Source: WFZT01 sp964398355 (GTDB lineage Bacteria; Hydrothermota; Hydrothermia; B15-G9; WFZT01). From it: a stretch of DNA of 64,000 bases. The stretch's first letter is position 1, and the number at the start of each line of letters is the position of its first letter. The notes beneath the pieces are model-generated. The model saw only the letters and a program-made list of their open reading frames with translations, ran no database searches and was not told the origin of the DNA. The stretch covers positions 1-64,000 of the forward strand of contig CAYNMM010000082.1 of NCBI GenBank assembly GCA_964398355.1, given 5' to 3'. Position numbers and translations under genes: made by a program. Shown one piece after another: positions 43,377 through 50,838 of the stretch.

Positions 43377-43724
43377 TTACATAGGGTCCATAGTAAAATT
43401 TCTTTCACTTATATCCTCTATGCTTTTGACGACGCTTCTTATACCTTTTCTTTCAAATTCTTTCTTCATTAATTTTGCAAATGACCTGGGATTTTCATGA
43501 ACATGAAGCTCCACTTCTTTCAATATGGCCTGCTTTTCTACAATTTTGTTTGGTTTTTCCCTGATTACAAGAATGGTTTTTCTCAGGCCCCATCGTTTCC
43601 TCAACTTCTCAATGTCCCAGATATCTCTCACCCCTCCCCTGTCTGCATAGATAATCAGTACACTATCCCAGTAGTTATAGCGTTTCTTCTTTTTAAATTT
43701 CGGTAAGTGTACAAAAATTTCCAT
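43377..43724 (-). CDS. small protein of unknown function, tandem paralog 1
   Basis: 115 residues, basic, soluble: MEIFVHLPKFKKKKRYNY, then VLIIYADRGGVRDIWDIEKL, VHENPRSFAKLMKKEFERK and a D-P-M end. It aligns with the following gene along its length (D-x-W-x-x-x-K-L, N-P-x-x-F-A-x-x-M-x-K, D-P near the end). I start it at 43724 rather than the upstream ATG at 43751, since this gives the paralog length and a promoter -10 ends 8 nt before it. No Shine-Dalgarno is present. Likely first gene of an operon ending with cstA. Function unknown. Confidence 0.65.
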   Translation of the reverse strand: MEIFVHLPKFKKKKRYNYWDSVLIIYADRGGVRDIWDIEKLRKRWGLRKTILVIREKPNKIVEKQAILKEVELHVHENPRSFAKLMKKEFERKGIRSVVKSIEDISERNFTMDPM

Positions 43725-43732
43725 CAGTATAA

Positions 43733-43761
43733 TTATTAAAAAACAATGCATTCATAGTCAA
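43733..43761 (-). promoter_or_regulatory. promoter of the paralog-cstA operon, leaderless
   Basis: On the minus strand TTGACT (43761-43756), 17-nt spacer, TAATAA (43738-43733). The -10 ends 8 nt before the ATG at 43724. The -35 abuts the repeat element at 43772. Confidence 0.5.
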
Positions 43762-43771
43762 GGATTTTTTA

Positions 43772-44193
43772 GAGGTTGTTCGAAAAATATTTTGCCGGTG
43801 ATCATTTTCCCCTTTCACTTAGTAAAAAAACTTCATATTGCCACTCCCGCTTCCAGGAAGATCTACCCACAGCGTCACCTCCCACAAAGTGGGAGAGATT
43901 ACATCCAATTTCCTCTCCCGCTTGTAAGAAGGGATTGAGGGAAGGGTATTAAGAGGAAAATTTTTGCTTCTCTCTGTAAAATCTGCCATTTTTGACCCCT
44001 CCCCAGTTCTCCCCCCGCAAAGCTTTGCGGGGGAGGACGTTATTTTGTTCATCTCATTCAAGTGCAAAGATATACAAATCTTGAATATTCATACATCATC
44101 CTGAAAGACATGATTGATGTTAGGTGTGGGAGATGGTTAAAAAATTACATTCTTCCTTTACCCTCTAAATCGATTTTTCCAACAACCCTCAGG
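43772..44193. mobile_element. MITE-like element, copy A (no coding capacity)
   Basis: About 422 nt with imperfect terminal inverted repeats: left GAGGTTGTTCGAAAAATAT (43772-43790) against the reverse complement of 44171-44190 (GAGGGTTGTTGGAAAAATCG). It is flanked by near-identical direct repeats, AGGATTTTTTA (43761-43771) and AGGACTTTTTA (44194-44204), which look like a target-site duplication. It shares both ends and several internal blocks with 61909-62567. No transposase frame is present. Internal palindromes include 43879-43895 and 44012-44033. It occupies the spacer between divergent genes without breaking either. Confidence 0.6.
44012..44050 (+). terminator. hairpin plus T-rich tract inside element A
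   Basis: Perfect 22-nt palindrome (44012-44033, CCCCCGCAAAG paired with its complement) followed within 7 nt by GTTATTTTGTTC. The equivalent place in element B has a different but still pairing stem and the same T-rich tail, which argues that the structure is maintained. Confidence 0.5.
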
Positions 44194-44320
44194 AGGACTT
44201 TTTAAGATGCATTTAAACAGAGAACTCACGTGTCAATTACTGACCTTCCTGCTCAGTATTTCGATAGATTTGTTTATAGTGGAGTTAATCAGGACAAATG
44301 TAAATTCAGAAAGAATTCTC

Positions 44321-44326
44321 TATAAT
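44321..44326 (+). promoter_or_regulatory. -10 element of the ttuA-like gene
   Basis: A consensus TATAAT ends 9 nt before the ATG at 44336. No convincing -35 at 16-18 nt upstream. Supports a leaderless start at 44336. Confidence 0.4.
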
Positions 44327-44335
44327 TCTAAAACT

Positions 44336-45229
44336 ATGAAGTGTAAAATCTGCGGTAGAAAAGCCGTTGTTAAACTTCGTTCTTATAATTTATCTTTATG
44401 CGAAGAGCACTACGTGGAATTTGTGAAAAGAAGAGTTGAGAAAGCTATTAAAAAGTTCAAAATGTTTAAAAAGGATGATAGAGTACTTGTGGCTGTGTCA
44501 GGTGGGAAAGATTCTATTGTTCTGTGGCATGTTCTCAACTCACTCGGATATAACACAACAGGATATTTCCTGAATCTTGGTATTGGAGATTTTTCTGAAA
44601 AATCTCAGGCAATCACAGAGGAATTCGCGGGGAAATTTGGTCTTCAGCTAAAAATTGAATATTTGAAGGACGAGCTTGGAGTCGGCATACCCGAAATTGC
44701 AAAAGTTTCTAAAGGGAAACCGTGTTCAACATGTGGAATGATAAAGCGATACATGATTAATAGGGCGGGTCTCAGTTTTGACGTTGTTGCCACAGGGCAC
44801 AATCTTGATGATGAATCATCGGTGCTCTTTGGAAACATACTCCATTGGCAGGTTGAATATCTTGATAGACAGAGTCCGGTATTACCGAAGGATAGAACAC
44901 TGGCAAGGAAAGTTAAACCCTTAATTTTGTTAACCAATTTCGAAATAAAATTTTATGCAGATTTATTGGGCCTTCCTTACATTGGAGAAAAATGTCCCTT
45001 CTCTTCTGGTGCAACAACTTTTTTCTACAAGGCTATTCTTGATGAAATCGAGGAAAAGATGCCCGGGGCAAAGATTAGATTCCTTCTTGGTTTCTTTGAA
45101 AATAAAAAAGGTTTTAATACACCCAAAAAAGAACTAAAACCATGTATAAAATGTGGCTATCTTACGACTGCGGGAGTTTGCTCTTTTTGTAGGTTGAAAG
45201 AGAGAATATCTCAGTTCATCTTGCGCTGA
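44336..45229 (+). CDS. ttuA: TtuA/CTU1-family tRNA 2-thiolation enzyme
   Basis: ATP-pyrophosphatase-family tRNA thiolase, probably making 2-thiouridine at position 54 (TtuA) or wobble 34 (Ctu1-like). 297 residues: N-terminal zinc finger CKICGRKA...LCEEH (Cys3, Cys6, Cys22, His25), PP-loop VSGGKDSIVLWH near 56, catalytic cysteines at KGKPCSTCGMIKR and EKCPFS, and a C-terminal zinc finger CIKCGYLTTAGVCSFC. The start matches TtuA homologs, whose first Cys is residue 3. An alternative ATG at 44207 has a strong AGGAGG and would add 43 residues, but that site lies at the edge of the repeat element. s2U54 is a thermostability modification. Overlaps the Fur-family gene by 19 nt. Confidence 0.85.
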   Translation: MKCKICGRKAVVKLRSYNLSLCEEHYVEFVKRRVEKAIKKFKMFKKDDRVLVAVSGGKDSIVLWHVLNSLGYNTTGYFLNLGIGDFSEKSQAITEEFAGKFGLQLKIEYLKDELGVGIPEIAKVSKGKPCSTCGMIKRYMINRAGLSFDVVATGHNLDDESSVLFGNILHWQVEYLDRQSPVLPKDRTLARKVKPLILLTNFEIKFYADLLGLPYIGEKCPFSSGATTFFYKAILDEIEEKMPGAKIRFLLGFFENKKGFNTPKKELKPCIKCGYLTTAGVCSFCRLKERISQFILR

Positions 45230-45636
45230 CAATCAGGGCAGATGCCATAGAATACAATGTTGTATCCCTGAACTTTGAATCCTTTGCTTTCCCCCTGTGT
45301 CAAATGCATTTCAGGAATTGGCTTATCCACATCAACTATTCTTCCACACATCGTACAGACGAGGTGGATGTGGGGTTTTGTAAATGGATCGTAATGTGCC
45401 TTACCGCCTATAACTTCGAGCTTTAAGATTCCACCAATTTTGTGTAAAAGCTCAAGAGTGTTATACACAGTAGCAAGTGAAATATCCGGCATTGATTTTT
45501 TTACTTTGTTGTAAACATCTTCGGCTGTTGGATGAGAAGTGTCATCATGTAGGGCTTCTATAATCGCCCGCCTTTGAGGCGTCATTTTAAATCCTCTTCT
45601 CTTCAATTCCTTTATTCTTTCTTCTATGGTTATCAT
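45211..45636 (-). CDS. Fur-family regulator, PerR-like
   Basis: 141-residue metal-responsive repressor. A winged helix (about 1-80; TPQRRAIIEAL, LATVYNTLELL recognition helix) is followed by the dimerisation domain. Structural zinc ligands are CTMCG and CPDC. The regulatory site reads HYDPFTKPHIHLVC: Asp in the position where PerR has Asp85 and Fur usually has Glu, with HxH behind it, so a peroxide-sensing PerR role is favoured but not proven. The ATG at 45636 follows AGGTGA; a GTG nine nt upstream is less likely. A small dyad overlaps its putative promoter. Convergent with ttuA. Confidence 0.85.
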   Translation of the reverse strand: MITIEERIKELKRRGFKMTPQRRAIIEALHDDTSHPTAEDVYNKVKKSMPDISLATVYNTLELLHKIGGILKLEVIGGKAHYDPFTKPHIHLVCTMCGRIVDVDKPIPEMHLTQGESKGFKVQGYNIVFYGICPDCQRKMN

Positions 45637-45684
45637 AGTAATCACCTCTTATAAAATTTTGGCTGGAAATATTCTAAACTAAAA

Positions 45685-45713
45685 ATTATATAAAATCAAC
45701 TTTCGGTTGAAAA
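45685..45713 (-). promoter_or_regulatory. promoter of the Fur-family gene, with dyad
   Basis: Minus strand TATAAT at 45690-45685 and TTTTCA at 45713-45708, 17-nt spacer. The dyad TCAAC-TTTCG-GTTGA (45696-45710) covers the spacer and -35 edge, so it may be an operator; it does not match a classical Fur or PerR box. Confidence 0.35.
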
Positions 45714-46051
45714 CTCTAAAAATTAAATTACAAATAAAAGTCGAATCTCTGTGCCGGCTACCATTTAAATAATCTATCTTCTGGCTTCTGGATTTGCCGG
45801 CTACTTCTAAACTTGATAAATTATAAAGCTGAAAATGAGAATTTCATGAAAAAATTATCAAGTATTTTATGGATTTGAAATCAGATTTGCGTGAATAAAG
45901 TCAAGGACTATGGTGAAGCAAAATTGTGATGATTGTTTTTAATATGAACTTTCTATGAGATATGATTTTTTGTGGGGGTCGGATGCTTTTTCAATTTAAA
46001 AAAACTTTTTTAATGTAGTGACCACTTCTGGAATTTAATGCCAGGGTTTGA
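45714..46051. other. intergenic region before thiW
   Basis: About 340 nt, very AT-rich. It contains a nine-base direct repeat GCCGGCTAC (near 45752 and 45793). I looked for the conserved parts of a TPP (THI-box) riboswitch, CTGAGA and TGATCTGG-like segments, and did not find them. No tRNA or frame recognised. Confidence 0.5.
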
Positions 46052-46080
46052 TTGATAGTTTACAGAAAAGTGAATAAAAT
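46052..46080 (+). promoter_or_regulatory. promoter of thiW operon
   Basis: TTGATA (46052-46057), 17-nt spacer, TAAAAT (46075-46080); a leader of about 30 nt carries GGGAGG before the ATG. Confidence 0.55.
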
Positions 46081-46117
46081 TTTTCCAATAATAAAAATCT
46101 CACGATGAGGGAGGATC

Positions 46118-46603
46118 ATGAGTAAGACGAAAAAAGTGGCATATTCTGTAGTTTTGACAGCGCTTGCGGTTGTATTGTCACCGATTTTTATACCAGTTGG
46201 AGTATCCAAGGTATTCCCTGCTCAGCACATGGTTAATGTAATTGCCGGTGTTATAGTAGGTCCCTGGTATGCTATGACTATCGCTGGAGCTGCTGGATTA
46301 ATCAGAAACATACTTGGTACAGGTACAATTTTCGCCTTTCCTGGAGGGATGATAGGAGCATTTCTGGCAGGTTACGCATATAAACTTACAAAAAACATCA
46401 TAATTGCAGCTCTCGGAGAAATTGTTGGTACAGGCCTCATCGGAGCTACTGTAAGTGCTCTTGTTGTTGGCCCTGTATTCCTGCATAAGAGCATGGCACT
46501 TGCTACTTTCATCGTTGCTTTTTCCATGTCTACCATAGCCGGTTCCGTGATCGGTGTTGTTGTTCTCTATTTGCTCAGGAAAGCGGGTGTTGCTATTGAA
46601 TGA
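46118..46603 (+). CDS. thiW: ECF transporter substrate-binding subunit ThiW
   Basis: Membrane S component of an energy-coupling factor importer, predicted for the thiamine precursor hydroxyethylthiazole by family membership. 161 residues, five or six helices. The N-terminal segment SVVLTALAVVLSPIFIPVGV and the family-specific FPAQHMVNVIAGVIVGPWYA and RNILGTGTIFAFPGGMIGAF are characteristic. It is followed with 4-nt overlap by its own ATPase and T subunit, so this is a dedicated (group I) ECF system. No thiamine riboswitch was recognisable upstream. Confidence 0.9.
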   Translation: MSKTKKVAYSVVLTALAVVLSPIFIPVGVSKVFPAQHMVNVIAGVIVGPWYAMTIAGAAGLIRNILGTGTIFAFPGGMIGAFLAGYAYKLTKNIIIAALGEIVGTGLIGATVSALVVGPVFLHKSMALATFIVAFSMSTIAGSVIGVVVLYLLRKAGVAIE

Positions 46604-48132
46604 TAATTTTTAAAAATGTTTCGTTTACCTACAAGAAGTCCCCGGAACCTGTCTTAGAAAATTTAGGAGAACAGATTACCTCAAATCTTGTAATTACAGG
46701 ACCAAGTGGAAGTGGAAAATCGACTATCCTCAGATTGATAAATGGCCTTATTCCCCATTTTTACGAGGGGAAATTTACAGGTGATGTAGTTGTAGCAGGT
46801 AGAAATACAAAAGAGCTGACTACATGTGAATTATTTAAACTCGCCGGTTATGTCCATCAAAATGCAGACGCTCAGATATTCAACGATAACATTGAGAATG
46901 AAATAATCTTCACTCTGGAAAATGCAGGATTATCCCCGGATGTTATTGAAGAGAGATTACAATGGGTAATTGAAGAATTCGGACTTAATAGTATACTCAA
47001 GAAACGAACTCATGAGTTATCAGGTGGAGAAAAGAGAATTGTGACACTCGCTTCGGCAATTTCTCTAAGGCCATCGATAATTTTACTCGATGAGCCTTTC
47101 TCGACCCTTGATGGCCTTTATCGGGAAAAACTCATGAAACTACTTCAAAGAATGGACGATACCCTGATCGTTCTCACTGAGCATAGAATCGATGGAGTGG
47201 AAAAATTCGCAAAGAAATTCATGTTCATTAAAGATAGTGTTAATCGTATTGTCACAGATAACCTTCTTAAAATAAATTTTGCAAATTTTAGAGTAAGGGA
47301 ACCGGAGCTATTAAGACTCTCCAAGTTGGCTGGATTCAATAAAATCCCTGATTTAAACGTCTTAATAAAAAAACTTCTGGATATGTCGTATTCACCTGAA
47401 TTTGTTTATCCCTTGTATCATGGAGAAAAAATTCTCTCTCTTTACGATGTTTCTTTCAATTACAATCATTCATTTTCCCTTGAAAAAATCAACATAGAGC
47501 TTCATAGGGGAGAAGTTGTCACCTTGCTTGGTCCAAATGGAGCAGGTAAGACGACAGTTATGAAACTCATGGCAGGAATTAAAACGCCTCACAAGGGGAT
47601 TATTACCCGTAATGAACTTACGGGGTTTGTACCGCAAAATCCCCAGGATATCTTCTTTAAATCGAGTGTTGCAGAAGAAATCAGAGTGAATTTAAGAGGA
47701 GGAGATACATGGATAGAAAAAATAATCCATCTATTTGGTCTTGAGAAATTACTTCACAGGTCTCCATTTTTACTATCGGAGGGTGAGAAGAAGAGAGTTG
47801 CCATGGCCGCTATTCTGGCTATGAAACCAGGTATTTTGTTGCTCGATGAACCAACTATTGGACAGGATGGAGAAACTATTCGAGCCATGGAAGATATCAT
47901 TACCACCCTCTCGAAGGAGGGTGTTACTGTTGTGGTGTCAACCCATGATCTCGAATTTGCAAGGAAAATTTCGGGAAGATGGTTACTTATGAGAAATGGA
48001 AGAATTGTAAGTGAAGTAAATCCAGTAGATGTAACTCAAAGGGATCTCGAAATTTTTGAAGAATTACATCTCGATCCCGGGATATCACTTCGTATACAGG
48101 CCCTAAGAAATGACAGTAGATCCAAGAGCTAA
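46600..48132 (+). CDS. ECF transporter ATPase, two fused ABC domains
   Basis: 510 residues containing both ECF ATPase domains in one chain (YkoD-like). Domain 1 has Walker A GPSGSGKST near 37, signature LSGGEKR near 144 and Walker B ILLDEPF; domain 2 has GPNGAGKTT near 312, LSEGEKKR near 395 and ILLLDEPTIG. Both catalytic sites appear complete. It powers import through ThiW and the EcfT protein. It overlaps thiW by 4 nt and the T component by 23 nt, so the three are a translationally coupled operon. Confidence 0.93.
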   Translation: MIIFKNVSFTYKKSPEPVLENLGEQITSNLVITGPSGSGKSTILRLINGLIPHFYEGKFTGDVVVAGRNTKELTTCELFKLAGYVHQNADAQIFNDNIENEIIFTLENAGLSPDVIEERLQWVIEEFGLNSILKKRTHELSGGEKRIVTLASAISLRPSIILLDEPFSTLDGLYREKLMKLLQRMDDTLIVLTEHRIDGVEKFAKKFMFIKDSVNRIVTDNLLKINFANFRVREPELLRLSKLAGFNKIPDLNVLIKKLLDMSYSPEFVYPLYHGEKILSLYDVSFNYNHSFSLEKINIELHRGEVVTLLGPNGAGKTTVMKLMAGIKTPHKGIITRNELTGFVPQNPQDIFFKSSVAEEIRVNLRGGDTWIEKIIHLFGLEKLLHRSPFLLSEGEKKRVAMAAILAMKPGILLLDEPTIGQDGETIRAMEDIITTLSKEGVTVVVSTHDLEFARKISGRWLLMRNGRIVSEVNPVDVTQRDLEIFEELHLDPGISLRIQALRNDSRSKS

Positions 48133-48751
48133 AATACTCATTTTGATTCTGGCAGATTTCCTTATCATTGCTAAGAATTTTGTTTACTTTCATGTAGCTC
48201 TGTTTGTTGTACTAATTACAATTGATTTAATAATAGGCCAAAGGAAATTTTTGAAATTTTTCAAGGGTTTTGCTCCAATGATGCTCACCGTTTTTCTTAT
48301 TGGATGGATTTTTATTTCTCAAAAAGAGGGGGTCATTTTAACCTTGAGATTTGGAGAGCTTGTTCTATCTGCTTTTGTATTCTTCCAAACAACCACAGTT
48401 GATGAGATGTCAAAGGCATTGCTTGCATTGAAGTTGCCATACAGTTTTGTCTTTATTTTTTCTTCTTCAGTGAGATACGTTGAATTGATTTCCGTAAAGT
48501 TTAGAGAGATAAAGGAAGCTCAAAAGGCACGAGGAATCGACGTGAAACTCAGAAATTTCCATTCTATACTTTTACCACTTGTTGTTGGTATATTTGTTCT
48601 GGCTGAAGATCTTGCTGAAGCACTGGAATCTCGCGGATTCACGTGTAAAAAGAGGACAATTTATAGACCTCTAACATGGAGATTTGGGGATACTTTAATA
48701 AGTGTAGGAGTCCTATTACTTTTTATTGTTTTGATGATTGTAGTTAAATGA
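48110..48751 (+). CDS. ecfT: ECF transporter transmembrane component EcfT
   Basis: 213-residue T component linking the ATPase to the S subunit. About five membrane helices, and the two coupling-helix motifs with Ala/Ser-Arg-Gly: EAQKARGIDVK near 140 and EALESRGF near 178. It begins inside the last 23 nt of the ATPase gene and ends overlapping the convergent mpgP by 8 nt. Confidence 0.93.
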   Translation: MTVDPRAKILILILADFLIIAKNFVYFHVALFVVLITIDLIIGQRKFLKFFKGFAPMMLTVFLIGWIFISQKEGVILTLRFGELVLSAFVFFQTTTVDEMSKALLALKLPYSFVFIFSSSVRYVELISVKFREIKEAQKARGIDVKLRNFHSILLPLVVGIFVLAEDLAEALESRGFTCKKRTIYRPLTWRFGDTLISVGVLLLFIVLMIVVK

Positions 48752-49484
48752 AGTTAAGGAGTTCCTTTATATTGGGGATTTTTATAGCACCGGGATATTC
48801 TTTATTACCAAGAAGGAATGATTTGTCGGCAAGTTCAAACATAGGGAAATCGTTTTCTCCATCACCTGCAGCGTATACCTCGATATTCGGGAATTTTTTT
48901 CTATAGAAATTAAGAAGTGTCTCCATTCCTTTGCCTTTGTTTGTTTTTCCAAGAACTGCTACAAACCTGCTACCCATCTGACAGGTTAATCCTTTCTCCC
49001 TCAAAACATCCTGAAATCCTATGTTTTTATATCTGAATATAGTTTCTGAATATTCGCGTTTCATAGCGAGTTCAGCGAGTTTTTTGTTCATACCGAGAAA
49101 ATTCATAACCTCTTCAAGTGTAGAGTTTGCATAGTATTTCAAGCCAAAGGTTTTTTCGATAGCTTTCAGATGTTTTACAATCGTTTTGTATGGAGTTCCC
49201 AGTTCTAAAACATGGTATTCATCGCGTTTCAAAGAATTTATATCATCAAAATATTCAGCAGGGATATAAACTGCACTTCCATTTTCAACGATAAAGGGTG
49301 TATTAAGTCCAAATATTTTTCGGTAATATTCCTGTTCGAATCTGGTCTTGGATGAATTGAGAATCACTTCTACCGCCTGTTTTTTTAGTTCCTCAATAAC
49401 ATAAAGGCCATCCTGGTAATTATAATCTTCATCTACGAGGGTTTTGTCTATGTCAAAAAAGATAATTTTCTTCAGCCCTGTCAT
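48744..49484 (-). CDS. mpgP: mannosyl-3-phosphoglycerate phosphatase
   Basis: HAD-superfamily phosphatase that removes phosphate from mannosyl-3-phosphoglycerate to give mannosylglycerate, a compatible solute of thermophiles. 246 residues: DxD motif FFDIDKTLVDED near 8-19, SSKTRFEQ near 47, GKTNKGKGM near 180, and the metal-binding GDGENDFPMF near 205. The start at 49484 is one nt after the mpgS stop and corresponds to homologs; an in-frame ATG inside mpgS adds an unrelated 24 residues. Operon with mpgS. Confidence 0.93.
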   Translation of the reverse strand: MTGLKKIIFFDIDKTLVDEDYNYQDGLYVIEELKKQAVEVILNSSKTRFEQEYYRKIFGLNTPFIVENGSAVYIPAEYFDDINSLKRDEYHVLELGTPYKTIVKHLKAIEKTFGLKYYANSTLEEVMNFLGMNKKLAELAMKREYSETIFRYKNIGFQDVLREKGLTCQMGSRFVAVLGKTNKGKGMETLLNFYRKKFPNIEVYAAGDGENDFPMFELADKSFLLGNKEYPGAIKIPNIKELLNFI

Positions 49485-49485
49485 T

Positions 49486-50670
49486 TTACTCAAGAATGAC
49501 GAGTGTATCAGATTTTTTCTTAACAGTTCTGAACCATTTTTTTGTATCCAGTTCACCGATCGGACTCATAGGTGAGGGTTTAGGTGGTATTTCCCCTCTA
49601 TTTAATATTTTACGGGAATATAGCTCTTCGAGGATTCTCTTTTTCACATTATCTGAGCACAGGGAGCAGTGATAGATTTCCGCGAGGGAGACGAGGATCA
49701 TTTCGTTTATATGTTCCGTACCCTTCTCCTCGTGTATATGTGGGTTTAAAGTCTCAATTTGAAATATCTCAATACCCTGCTCATAGACGTCCTTATATTT
49801 CTCGGGTTGTGGTGGATTTGTCATTTCGTCGAGCAGGAATACAAGCTGATGGGTTTCAACAGAATAACCGGATGAGAATGACATTATATCAGCGAGTTGC
49901 ATTGACATGGCATGTTCACCTGCGTTACCAGTGACAAAAATGTCAGTTTCAAATCCTGTTCTATCTGCGATCATCAGATTAAGATATTTGTTGGTGATCT
50001 CACTCACCCTTCCTCTTCTTCTGAAGTAAAGTCCTCTTTGCATAACTTTGGGTTTATGTCTCCATTTTAGCCTGACCATTGTGTATTCGCTTTCGCTCAT
50101 CAAAATACCTGCGGCGTAGTCTTTAACATATTCATTAACTGAGCCAGGTATGTAGTTATCTGCGTCGATGAAACCTACATACTTTGCGCCGATCGCCTTT
50201 GCCAGCATTACTCCGAGGAGCATCCCTTCCCCTTTCCCATAACGGATCAGTCCATCCTCTTCATCTATGATGTCGAAGTATTGTTGCTCTTTAAATGCTT
50301 CAGATGCTCCGAGATCTTTTTGGTGAATAATGAATACTCTGGAGTGTGTAAGAGAATAGTAGTGCTTGATTAATTCGATTTCCATTTTGAAATGGTTGGG
50401 TATATCTTTCTGACTTGCAGAAACTACAATGATGGGACATTTGTGGGGAATTGCCTTCAATACCCCATCGAGAAGGTGTAATTTTTCATTTTTCAAAGGT
50501 ATTACAATGGCAAGGTCCTTAAAAACGTTGTAAATTTCTTCACGCGGAATGTTGCTTATAAGTGAACTCTCAACCTTCTCTGTCTCCGTGTCAAATTTGA
50601 TAACCTTTTGAGATTCGTGAACTATTAAAGGGCCAAAAATTTCCTTATAAACTGAAGATTCAAGGATCAT
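49486..50670 (-). CDS. mpgS: mannosyl-3-phosphoglycerate synthase
   Basis: GT55-family glycosyltransferase joining GDP-mannose and 3-phosphoglycerate. 394 residues, as in Thermus and Pyrococcus enzymes. LAIVIPLKNEKLHLLDGVL near 50 is the nucleotide-sugar-binding start, GFIDADNYIPGS near 165 holds the metal-binding DxD, and MVRLKWRHKPK follows. GDP-mannose can come from manC in this window. AGGAGG precedes the ATG and a good promoter lies 20 nt upstream. mpgP follows after one nt. Confidence 0.95.
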   Translation of the reverse strand: MILESSVYKEIFGPLIVHESQKVIKFDTETEKVESSLISNIPREEIYNVFKDLAIVIPLKNEKLHLLDGVLKAIPHKCPIIVVSASQKDIPNHFKMEIELIKHYYSLTHSRVFIIHQKDLGASEAFKEQQYFDIIDEEDGLIRYGKGEGMLLGVMLAKAIGAKYVGFIDADNYIPGSVNEYVKDYAAGILMSESEYTMVRLKWRHKPKVMQRGLYFRRRGRVSEITNKYLNLMIADRTGFETDIFVTGNAGEHAMSMQLADIMSFSSGYSVETHQLVFLLDEMTNPPQPEKYKDVYEQGIEIFQIETLNPHIHEEKGTEHINEMILVSLAEIYHCSLCSDNVKKRILEELYSRKILNRGEIPPKPSPMSPIGELDTKKWFRTVKKKSDTLVILE

Positions 50671-50690
50671 ATAATCCTCCTTATGGATTC

Positions 50691-50719
50691 AGTATAACAC
50701 AGACGGGCATAATTTTCAA
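50691..50719 (-). promoter_or_regulatory. promoter of mpgS-mpgP
   Basis: Minus strand TTGAAA (50719-50714), 17-nt spacer, TATACT (50696-50691). Confidence 0.65.
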
Positions 50720-50781
50720 CTTACTTGATTTTTAAATTTGAAATTAATTGTAATGAAAATATGTTCTTATAATGAAAAAAT

Positions 50782-50810
50782 TTGCAATTAGTGACGGCTT
50801 AATTTATATT
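50782..50810 (+). promoter_or_regulatory. promoter of the isocitrate dehydrogenase-family gene
   Basis: TTGCAA (50782-50787), 17-nt spacer, TATATT (50805-50810). The leader carries AGGAGGTGA just before the TTG start. Confidence 0.6.
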
Positions 50811-50838
50811 TAAGTGGAATTACAGGAGGTGAATCACG

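Noticed and set aside
45669..45690. PerR/Fur box near TTAGAATATTTCC
   Set aside because: Only one half-site matches; the other half is poor.
45750..45805. GCCGGCTAC direct repeats as riboswitch or operator
   Set aside because: Two 9-nt copies only; no structure resembling a known riboswitch.
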